DNA from: an uncultured Clostridia bacterium
GTDB taxonomy: Bacteria > Bacillota > Clostridia > Christensenellales > CAG-314
NCBI GenBank assembly: GCA_934281515.1
Contig: CAKQXG010000126.1
Span: 1-6,042, forward strand
DNA length: 6,042 nt
Reading direction: 5' to 3'
The notes beneath the pieces are model-generated. The model had not been told where the DNA came from. It worked only from the letters and a program-made list of their open reading frames with translations, and ran no database searches. Shown here one piece after another: positions 1 through 5,055 of this stretch; position 1 is the stretch's first letter; the number at the start of each line of letters is the position of its first letter. The translations under genes and the position numbers were made by a program.

Positions 1-1
1 C

Positions 2-673
2 GACAAGTACTACAAACTTGCGGCGGACATCGGCAGTGAAACCGCACCCGTCAAGATTTTTGGCAACTTTACGGCGACTGTATCGTTTGCGGGCAACTTT
101 GACGGAGACAACCACAGCGTGTGGCTTAATGTCGGCGCAACTGCATCTGTCGGATTGTTCGGATACGTAGGCGGTGCAAAGATTGCCAATGTCAAGGTGT
201 ACGGTACAGTTACACGCAGTAGCGAAGGCGGCGGCGTAGGCGGTATTGTCGGCGCGGCAGTGTATGCCAACGGAGCCGGGACCACAATTAAAAACTGCTT
301 CAACTACGCAACAATCCTTGCGAACGAGTATGTCAGTGGCGAAACGACCAAGGGCGGCAACCAAGCAGGCGGCATTATCGGTGCTAGTACGGGCAACCTG
401 GACATCATCGGTTGCGCAAACCACGGCAATGTAGAAGCAAAGGGACAATATGCAGGCGGTATTGCCGGACGTATCTACGGAAACGACGCGTCAAAAACGG
501 TCAGCGCACTGTTGCAAAACGTTGCCAACTATGGCGAAATCGTCGCAACTTCCGCAAAGGGTGGCATTGTGGGTAACGTCGGTGGCAACATCGATACAAA
601 CGGCGTTGTAATCGATTACATTTCGGCAGGTATGCAGGACAAGGACGGCTCAGACATTGTTGTCGGCGGCGGT
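2..673 (+). repeat. GLUG-like repeat block 1 of the surface protein
   Basis: It begins with 'YYKLAADIG...F.GNFDGDNHSVWLNV...GLFGYVGGAKIANVKVYGTV', followed by units ending in GGIVG (DNA 239), GGIIG (368), GGIAG (455) and GGIVG (560). Units also share an 'I..C.N.G.V' strand (for example IIGCANHGNV). Unit spacing is 29-43 residues. This fits a right-handed beta-helix or related solenoid built from GLUG-type motifs; the fold is inferred from the motif pattern. Confidence 0.75.
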
Positions 674-2596
674 AGAGCGACAATCACTCACACGGCGCAC
701 GAATATACGCCAGTAAACGGCACTAATGCCGACTGTATGCATGCGGGCGAAAAGGAGCACTATGTATGCGAGCATTGTGGCAAACTGTTTGTCAGGGACG
801 GCGAACAATACACCGAAACAACGACAGGAGAATTGGTAATACAACCCAACGACAGCCACGACTTTGGCGAATGGGTACACAACGAAAATACTGAAACTCA
901 CACCAGAACATGCAGTCGTAATGCGGAACACACCGAAACGGCGAACTGCACTTTGACCAAGGGCGAAACGGTTGCTCCGACGTTTGACGAAGAAGGGTAC
1001 ACTGTATACGCATGCGACGTGTGCCACGCTACTTATCACAAGGACAACAGTCCCAGGTTGGTTGCCGTTGCCAAGGTCGGCGATACAAGATATCAAACGC
1101 TTGCAGAAGCAATTGAGGCGGCAGGCAACGACGGTGTTGTGACATTGCTTGCCGACGGCGAAACAAAACTTGTCGAGGGGCAAACGCTCAAAGTTGTACT
1201 AAACGGATTTGCGCTTGTCGTTACCACGGATGTGGATGGTAAGGTTGTCAATTCGAACACAGACGCAGAGGGCGTGACTACATACGTTTTAGCAGACAAA
1301 CATGTACACGATTATAAGCCGAACCACGACGAAACAAATCACTGGATGGAATGTAACTGCGGTGACAAAAAGGACGTTACGCCACACAGTTGCACCAACG
1401 AAGTGACTCCGCCCACCTGCACGGAAGGCGGTTACACGACGCATACTTGCAGCGGTTGCAAGTATTCTTACAAAGATACTGAAACTCCGGCCAATGGACA
1501 TCGAGGTGTAAAAACGGCAGAAGTTGCGGCAAGTTACGCAACGACAGGAACAAAAGCGTACTACACGTGTGGCGTTTGCGGTAAGACTTTTGCCGACGAG
1601 GGTTGCACAATCGAAATAGAAAACCTTGAAGAATGGAAATTGGCCGACGGCGTAATAAAGGCTCAAAATGACGACAGCACGTTTGAAAACAGCGAGGAAA
1701 ATCCGTTTACGATTGCCAATGCAACGGACTACACGACGATTGCGACAGCGGTAAACGGCGGTAATACGTTTGCCGGCAAATATATCACACTGACGAATAA
1801 TATCGGCGAAGTCGGTTCGGAAATTACCGTTTCTATAGGTACTTCTTCCTCAAAATTCTTTGCAGGTATATTTGACGGTAACGGAAAGACAGTCGTTGTA
1901 AACCTCAACGCTACAGTATCGCTTGGGTTGTTCGGGTATATCAAGGGCGCAACGATTAAAAACGTTGTTGTCGAAGGTACTGTTACGAATACAAATACCA
2001 CAAATACATCAAGCGGTAGAAGTAATGTTGCAGGTATTGTCGGTTTGACACTTGCGGGAAGTACAAACAACATTATCGGTTGTACAAACAAAGCGCAAGT
2101 CAATTCCGTCGCCGCCGTTGCCGCAGGAATAGTGGCAAAGAACAATGGCGTTACAAACATTAAAGATTGTCGCAATGAAGGTACCGTTACATCGACGGCA
2201 GATTACGTTGGCGGTATTATCGGTTACATTTCCGGAACGGCAACAATCGAAGGATGTTCAAACGAAAGCACTGTAAGCGGTAAAAGATACGTCGGCGGTA
2301 TTGCAGGTCTGATTAACGTTGCCGCAACCGTAACGATAACCGATGTGACGGTAAACAATACCGTAGTAAACGGAACGCAGGCACTTGGCGGCATTATCGG
2401 CGGCGAATCGAACAGCAATGCACAAGCAATAGTAAAATATAAAAATTGGACTGTTACGGGTTGTGAATTTTATGTTGACGGTGTCAAGACCGAAGCGATA
2501 GACGGGTTTGATTATGCCGACAGAAAAACATTATCGGCTACGCCGGGCGTATACTTTGGTTTTATTGCAGGTACGCTTACCGAAATAACAGACTGA
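2..2596 (+). CDS. Large GLUG-repeat / Cys-ribbon secreted surface protein, 5'-truncated
   Basis: The frame is open from the left edge to a TGA at 2594-2596, giving 864 visible residues. The true start and any signal peptide lie upstream; the first in-window start-like codon (GTG at 119) sits inside a conserved repeat and is not the start. Visible order (numbered from the first visible residue): repeat block 1 (1-224), Cys-rich region (233-351), a 'YQTLAEAI...LLAD...LNGF' module (354-431), second Cys-rich region (436-539), repeat block 2 (569-821) and a 43-residue tail. The blocks carry GLFGY, FDGN and GGI[VIA]G motifs like GLUG-type beta-helical repeats of bacterial surface proteins. Composition is rich in Gly, Thr, Asn and Val with no membrane segment, as expected outside the cell. 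The C-terminus lacks LPXTG, a hydrophobic anchor, SLH or a choline-binding repeat, so attachment, if any, must be N-terminal or non-covalent. Adhesin or glycan-binding roles are only guesses; no catalytic motif is seen. Confidence 0.88.
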   Translation, partial: DKYYKLAADIGSETAPVKIFGNFTATVSFAGNFDGDNHSVWLNVGATASVGLFGYVGGAKIANVKVYGTVTRSSEGGGVGGIVGAAVYANGAGTTIKNCFNYATILANEYVSGETTKGGNQAGGIIGASTGNLDIIGCANHGNVEAKGQYAGGIAGRIYGNDASKTVSALLQNVANYGEIVATSAKGGIVGNVGGNIDTNGVVIDYISAGMQDKDGSDIVVGGGRATITHTAHEYTPVNGTNADCMHAGEKEHYVCEHCGKLFVRDGEQYTETTTGELVIQPNDSHDFGEWVHNENTETHTRTCSRNAEHTETANCTLTKGETVAPTFDEEGYTVYACDVCHATYHKDNSPRLVAVAKVGDTRYQTLAEAIEAAGNDGVVTLLADGETKLVEGQTLKVVLNGFALVVTTDVDGKVVNSNTDAEGVTTYVLADKHVHDYKPNHDETNHWMECNCGDKKDVTPHSCTNEVTPPTCTEGGYTTHTCSGCKYSYKDTETPANGHRGVKTAEVAASYATTGTKAYYTCGVCGKTFADEGCTIEIENLEEWKLADGVIKAQNDDSTFENSEENPFTIANATDYTTIATAVNGGNTFAGKYITLTNNIGEVGSEITVSIGTSSSKFFAGIFDGNGKTVVVNLNATVSLGLFGYIKGATIKNVVVEGTVTNTNTTNTSSGRSNVAGIVGLTLAGSTNNIIGCTNKAQVNSVAAVAAGIVAKNNGVTNIKDCRNEGTVTSTADYVGGIIGYISGTATIEGCSNESTVSGKRYVGGIAGLINVAATVTITDVTVNNTVVNGTQALGGIIGGESNSNAQAIVKYKNWTVTGCEFYVDGVKTEAIDGFDYADRKTLSATPGVYFGFIAGTLTEITD
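698..1054 (+). other. Cys-rich ribbon region 1 of the surface protein
   Basis: It encodes two imperfect ribbon units. The first has HEYTP, a lone Cys, then YVCEHCGKLF. The second starts HDFGEWV, continues with TRTC, a Cys about 12 residues later, then a G-Y-x-V-Y-x-C-x-x-C-H motif (CDVC). Units of this type ('H.YGEWV...C...G...Y.C..CG..Y') are common, usually in series, in secreted proteins of gut Clostridia. Cysteines could bind zinc or form disulfides; the sequence does not say which. Confidence 0.65.
1061..1294 (+). other. 'YQTLAEAI...LNGF' module of the surface protein
   Basis: The encoded stretch begins AKVGDTRYQTLAEAIEAAG, then VTLLAD, a GQTLKVVLNGF motif, and ends in a Val/Asp/Asn-rich strand region. 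This matches a module widespread in Bacillota surface proteins, typically 'A.VG...Y.TL.EAI.AA....V.LL.D......GKTLTLDLNG', often next to beta-helix regions. It has no known enzymatic role and may start a beta-solenoid. Confidence 0.55.
1307..1618 (+). other. Cys-rich ribbon region 2 of the surface protein
   Basis: It encodes a second pair of ribbon units: HDYKPNHDETNHWMECNCG, then two lone Cys, HTCSGCKYSY, then a GHRG...YYTCGVCGKTF unit followed by another Cys. The 'T.PTCTEGGYTTHTC..C' phrase is the typical form of this repeat. It parallels region 1, so the linker between the two solenoid blocks looks like duplicated ribbon pairs around the TLAEAI module. Confidence 0.65.
1706..2464 (+). repeat. 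GLUG-like repeat block 2 of the surface protein
   Basis: It opens with 'FTIANATDYTTIATAVNGG' and 'KYITLTNNIG...FAGIFDGNGKTVVVNL', then GLFGYIKGATIKNVVVEGTV. Units with AGIVG (DNA 2030), AGIVA (2123), GGIIG (2210), GGIAG (2294) and GGIIG (2387) follow at a regular 28-31 residue period. Each is paired with an 'I..C.N...V' strand (IIGC, IKDC, IEGC). It is a diverged second copy of the block 1 plan. Confidence 0.75.
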
Positions 2597-2598
2597 CA

Positions 2599-2671
2599 TT
2601 TTCAAAGTTTTTGAAAAGATAGGGGCGCGGGGAAAGGAAAAACTTTTTTCAAAAAGTTTTCCTTTCCCCGC
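2599..2671. other. Nested inverted repeats after the surface-protein gene
   Basis: Two hairpins follow the stop codon. The first pairs TTTTCAAA (2599-2606) with TTTGAAAA (2610-2617). The second pairs GCGGGGAAAGGAAAA (2627-2641) perfectly with 2657-2671, and its inner part can extend through CTTTTT/AAAAAG with one bulged A. No T-tract follows the big stem on either strand, so it is not a textbook intrinsic terminator. It may protect the mRNA 3' end, assist termination, or be a dispersed intergenic repeat. Confidence 0.6.
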
Positions 2672-2691
2672 AAACATTCTCTCTCGAAAAA

Positions 2692-2743
2692 ATACGTACA
2701 GAAAAACTCGGAACGGTGAAGTTCCGAGTTTTTGCATACGTAT
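2692..2743. terminator. Bidirectional intrinsic terminator between convergent genes
   Basis: AAAAACTCGGAAC (2702-2714) pairs perfectly with GTTCCGAGTTTTT (2721-2733): 13 bp with a 6-nt loop. The A-run on one side and T-run on the other give a GC stem followed by a U-tract in both directions. Outer arms ATACGTA (2692-2698) and TACGTAT (2737-2743) pair again across a symmetric 3x3 internal loop. It lies between the + strand surface-protein gene and the - strand AraC-family gene, so it can end transcription of both. Confidence 0.85.
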
Positions 2744-2765
2744 CTAAATTTTGGGTTATAAAAGG

Positions 2766-3572
2766 CTACTTACGCGCACGGTTGGAGTAGGCTCTGGCGT
2801 ACTCGCTGGGCGACACGCCTGTTTCTAGCTTAAACATTTTGCTGAAGTTGTACACCGAGCCGTAGCCGGACATTTCGGCAATGTCGCTGATAGAGGCGGC
2901 GTCACCTATAAGCAACTCGGTTGCTTTCTTTATGCGTACCTTGCGTAAGTATTTGATCGGCGACACGTTGTACACCTTTGTAAACATTTTGCGGAAGTAG
3001 ACCGTACTGGTGCCTGCAATTGCGGCAAGGGTTTCGTTGGTGATATCGCGGTCGGTGTAGTTGATGTGGATGTAGTTTATTACAGGTTCCAGCATGTGGC
3101 GGTAACTGCTTGGCATGTAGGACTGTTTTTCGGGCATGGTTGCTTTGTCGAGTATGCGGTAGAACAACGCTTTGCACTTCAGCATGTAGTTGTCCTTTTT
3201 CATGTCCCACAGATTTGCCGCCGACATAAACAGTGCCGACACTTCCTGCGCCGCGCTGTCGGACAACGTAAAGTCTGCAAAGTCAGCCTTGAGTTTGTCG
3301 GCAAAATCCGCCTCAAACTCTATCATAATGCACTTGCCGCGTTCGTCCATGTGCCATTGGTAGCGCGCGTCCTTCCCTAGCAACAGCATGTTTTTGCTGT
3401 CGGATATGTAATTGACCCCTTTGCAGTAGTAGGTGGTACGTCCCGTCACCTTCATTGCCAGCGCGTATGTGGAGCGGTCGTTGCGCGTCACCGTTTTGCT
3501 GTCGTTTTTGTAAATTGTGTTGATGGCAACAATGCGTTGCAGTATCATTTCGGACATGTCTAATGTGCTCAT
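2766..3572 (-). CDS. AraC-family transcriptional regulator
   Basis: A 268-residue protein from ATG 3572 to a TAG at 2766-2768, a normal length for AraC/XylS regulators with an N-terminal sensor and C-terminal DNA-binding domain. The first ~150 residues look like the cupin-type ligand-binding domain, with no enzymatic motif. The C-terminal ~100 residues contain both helix-turn-helix motifs: ITNETLAAIAGTSTVYFRKMF (about 177-197) and ISDIAEMSGYGSVYNFSKMFK (about 228-248), followed by the family signature ending TGVSPSEYARAY. The frame extends 10 codons further to a TTG (3602), but that would place the -10 box inside the gene, so ATG 3572 is preferred. No Shine-Dalgarno site precedes it. The gene is divergent from the oxidoreductase and probably regulates it and itself, responding to a small molecule, perhaps a sugar. 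The ligand is unknown. Confidence 0.93.
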   Translation of the reverse strand: MSTLDMSEMILQRIVAINTIYKNDSKTVTRNDRSTYALAMKVTGRTTYYCKGVNYISDSKNMLLLGKDARYQWHMDERGKCIMIEFEADFADKLKADFADFTLSDSAAQEVSALFMSAANLWDMKKDNYMLKCKALFYRILDKATMPEKQSYMPSSYRHMLEPVINYIHINYTDRDITNETLAAIAGTSTVYFRKMFTKVYNVSPIKYLRKVRIKKATELLIGDAASISDIAEMSGYGSVYNFSKMFKLETGVSPSEYARAYSNRARK

Positions 3573-3581
3573 AGTAAATTG

Positions 3582-3610
3582 ATTATATAGCAAATTCGAC
3601 AAACAATCAA
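3582..3610 (-). promoter_or_regulatory. Promoter of the AraC-family gene, nearly leaderless
   Basis: Read on the minus strand, a -35 box TTGATT (3610-3605) and a perfect -10 box TATAAT (3587-3582) are separated by 17 bp. Transcription would start around 3574-3576, only 2-4 nt before ATG 3572, which has no ribosome-binding site. The box sequences are seen directly; promoter activity and leaderless translation are inferred. Confidence 0.65.
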
Positions 3611-3652
3611 TAGATATTTGAAGATTTTTTTAACTTTTTTCGGGTAATCGGG

Positions 3653-3676
3653 TATCAAATTTGATAAAATTATCAA
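3653..3676. promoter_or_regulatory. Candidate operator: overlapping palindromes with TTGAT half-sites
   Basis: TATCAAATTTGATA (3653-3666) is a perfect 14-bp palindrome. Its right half also forms TTGATAA-AA-TTATCAA (3661-3676) with a further half-site. The element is centred about 50-60 bp upstream of the expected oxidoreductase transcription start, a usual place for an activator of the AraC family. Additional TTGAT/ATCAA half-sites lie at 3579-3583 and 3606-3610, at the regulator's own promoter. Binding by the neighbouring regulator is an inference. Confidence 0.5.
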
Positions 3677-3684
3677 TACGGATA

Positions 3685-3713
3685 TTTACACCGATATTAT
3701 CATTTGTTACAAT
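3685..3713 (+). promoter_or_regulatory. Promoter of the oxidoreductase gene
   Basis: A -35 box TTTACA (3685-3690, five of six consensus bases) and a -10 box TACAAT (3708-3713, five of six) are separated by 17 bp. Expected start near 3720 leaves a leader of about 120 nt before ATG 3841. The candidate operator ends 8 bp upstream of the -35 box. Confidence 0.65.
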
Positions 3714-3806
3714 TGTACCGTCGAAAGAATTTTGCGTCGTAGTGTGTACAAGCGATGGCGCAAAAAAAGTTGCGATATTGTTACGTGTTGTCGAACGTCG
3801 GATATG

Positions 3807-3840
3807 GTTTGTTCGGCAAACAGTATCACAAGGAGATACT
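3807..3840 (+). promoter_or_regulatory. Tandem hairpins and ribosome-binding site before the oxidoreductase
   Basis: The Shine-Dalgarno core AAGGAG (3830-3835) ends 5 nt before ATG 3841 and fixes the start. It is flanked by AGTATC (3822-3827) and GATACT (3835-3840), exact reverse complements that would put ACAAGGA in a 7-nt loop. Directly upstream, GTTTG (3807-3811) pairs with CAAAC (3817-3821) around loop TTCGG. The repeats are seen; any effect on translation is inferred. Confidence 0.55.
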
Positions 3841-4839
3841 ATGCAAAAAGTAAAAATAGGTTTGTTCGGGATAGGGCACAACCATGCCACTGCGGCAATA
3901 ACCACGTTAAAGGCGCGCCCCGACGTGGAAATTGTCGGTTTGTATGAACCGTCGATGCAAATGTTAAACAAGCGCCTTGCCGAAAGTCCTTCGTTGTACG
4001 GCGATGTGCCTGTAATGAGCGCGGAAGAACTGCTTGACAGCGGCATTGTTGCGGCAATGGTAGAAGCTTCCGTTCCCGAACTTGTGCCAATGGCAACAAT
4101 GTGCGCCGAACACGGTTTGCATGTCCACATGGATAAACCGGCAGGCACCGATCTTGCCGCATATAAACGTTTTTTGGACATCGCCGAACGCAAACGCCTT
4201 GTGTTTCAGACAGGGTATATGTACCGCTACAATGCAGGTATACGGTATTTGTTGAGCAAGGTGGCACGGGGCGAAGCGGGCACCGTGTACAACGTAACAG
4301 CAACAATGTCCACCAAACATCCGCTGTGGTTCAAACAACAGTTGGTAGGTTACAACGTGCTTAGCCCGGATATGTTTATTTTTGGCGGACACCTCATTGA
4401 CCTGGTGCTAAAGGTCAAGGGTGCGCCCGAACGTGTTGTCCCGTTTGAAGCTCGGTCGCAAAACGACGGCATGGACTTCGGTGACACTTCGCTGGCGGTG
4501 CTCACCTACAAGGACGGCATTGCAACTGTCAAGTCATCCAGCGTAGAGATCAACGGTTGGGGCATGCGAGAGTTTACCGTATACGGCGAAAAGGGCACAA
4601 TCAGTGTGTCGCCTATAGAAAACCCGATGAAGGTGCGCGAAACTTATACCGCCGAACAGGAGCCGTGGAAAGATCGTCACAACGACGTGACGGTTGCCGA
4701 AGAAGGACGTTACGATGTCATGATGAAAGAATTTGTCGAGATGGTGACGGGGCAGATACCATACGACGTTGACTTCGAGCACGAGTATTTGTTGCAAAAG
4801 GTAACGTTGCAAGCATGCGGCTACAAAGTGGAAGAATAG
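3841..4839 (+). CDS. Gfo/Idh/MocA-family NAD(P)-dependent oxidoreductase
   Basis: A 332-residue cytoplasmic dehydrogenase, a typical length for the family. The ATG at 3841 follows a good ribosome-binding site; the frame runs 60 codons further upstream, but that part has no family similarity and covers the promoter and leader. The N-terminal Rossmann fold shows IGLFGIGHNH (6-15), the dinucleotide-binding loop. DKP (98-100) is the family's conserved Lys-Pro motif, usually EKP, whose lysine acts in catalysis and cofactor binding. QTGYMYRYN (123-131) and GGHLIDLV (182-189), with the conserved His184 and Asp187, start the C-terminal substrate domain. Members oxidise or reduce sugars, inositols, amino sugars and related compounds. 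The neighbouring AraC-type regulator and EamA permease suggest use of a sugar or polyol, but the substrate cannot be named. It ends in TAG at 4837, directly followed by TAA. Confidence 0.93.
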   Translation: MQKVKIGLFGIGHNHATAAITTLKARPDVEIVGLYEPSMQMLNKRLAESPSLYGDVPVMSAEELLDSGIVAAMVEASVPELVPMATMCAEHGLHVHMDKPAGTDLAAYKRFLDIAERKRLVFQTGYMYRYNAGIRYLLSKVARGEAGTVYNVTATMSTKHPLWFKQQLVGYNVLSPDMFIFGGHLIDLVLKVKGAPERVVPFEARSQNDGMDFGDTSLAVLTYKDGIATVKSSSVEINGWGMREFTVYGEKGTISVSPIENPMKVRETYTAEQEPWKDRHNDVTVAEEGRYDVMMKEFVEMVTGQIPYDVDFEHEYLLQKVTLQACGYKVEE

Positions 4840-4964
4840 TAAACGACAGGTTATGTTAAGTAAGAAAAAACTTTGGGTTTCCACAATACTGCACGCCGCG
4901 TCGAGAAGTTGTTTGGAAACAAAGCAATAAAAACGCATTTTTCGCTGCAAATTCGGAGGGTGTT
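4840..4964 (+). promoter_or_regulatory. Leader between oxidoreductase and transporter genes, with imperfect hairpin
   Basis: This 125-bp stretch holds an imperfect long-range hairpin: CTTTGGGTTTCCA (4871-4883) pairs with TGGAAACAAAG (4914-4924) apart from a 2-nt GG bulge, with a 30-nt loop. AAAAACGCATTTTT (4929-4942) follows and can form a weak A-T stem. There is no strong stem plus T-tract, so read-through from the oxidoreductase gene seems likely. I see no convincing promoter. The stretch ends in a ribosome-binding site, GGAGGG (4955-4960). Confidence 0.35.
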
Positions 4965-5048
4965 ATGAAGAGAATTGAAAATAAAGCAGTCGTTGCCTGT
5001 GCATACGTCAGATGTCTTGCTATGCGCGGAACAGAGCTCAAGGATTAG
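4965..5048 (+). CDS. Possible 27-residue peptide upstream of the transporter
   Basis: ATG 4965 lies 4 nt after GGAGGG, the strongest ribosome-binding site in this region. It opens a 27-codon frame (MKRIENKAVVACAYVRC..., ending GTELKD) that stops at TAG 5046-5048. The transporter ATG follows 7 nt later in another frame, and a weak AAGGA (5040-5044) sits within the last codons. The peptide is basic at its N-terminus with a short Ala/Val/Cys stretch and matches no family I recognise. It may be a leader peptide that couples translation to the transporter, a small protein, or chance. A frameshift joining it to the transporter is possible but gives no better N-terminus. Confidence 0.35.
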   Translation: MKRIENKAVVACAYVRCLAMRGTELKD

Positions 5049-5055
5049 TATTTGT

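Noticed and set aside
650..1183. Minus-strand open frame of 177 codons opposite the surface-protein gene.
   Set aside because: Composition is Cys/Val/Phe-rich without domain sense and it mirrors the codon pattern of the real plus-strand gene; it has no ribosome-binding site or family motif.
698..1618. CxxC motifs read as DNA-binding zinc fingers or rubredoxin-like metal sites.
   Set aside because: They sit between extracellular-type repeat blocks and follow the ribbon pattern seen in secreted Clostridia proteins; no basic DNA-binding helix is present.
3573..3602. TTG start for the AraC-family gene at 3602, adding 10 residues.
   Set aside because: A consensus TATAAT falls inside this extension and there is no ribosome-binding site; ATG 3572 is more plausible, though not proven.
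3613..3806. Four scattered GATATT copies (3613, 3681, 3693, 3774) as a second operator family.
   Set aside because: Irregular spacing and AT-rich background make chance likely; the TTGAT palindromes are much stronger.
3661..3840. 60-codon upstream extension of the oxidoreductase frame from a TTG at 3661.
   Set aside because: It would run through the operator and promoter, lacks family similarity and a ribosome-binding site, whereas ATG 3841 has AAGGAG at good spacing and begins right at the Rossmann fold.
3630..4193. Minus-strand open frame of 187 codons opposite the oxidoreductase start.
   Set aside because: It overlaps the promoter region and the clearly coding Rossmann domain, and shows no recognisable motif.
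4853..4927. 24-codon plus-strand frame starting at ATG 4853 after the oxidoreductase gene.
   Set aside because: The only SD-like bases (ACAGG) are 2 nt from the ATG, and the frame coincides with the imperfect hairpin; no support for coding.
4965..5048. Slight likeness of the short ORF ('ACAYVR') to the N-terminus of serine recombinases.
   Set aside because: The match is about six residues, the following catalytic Ser motif is missing, and no other recombinase sequence is nearby.
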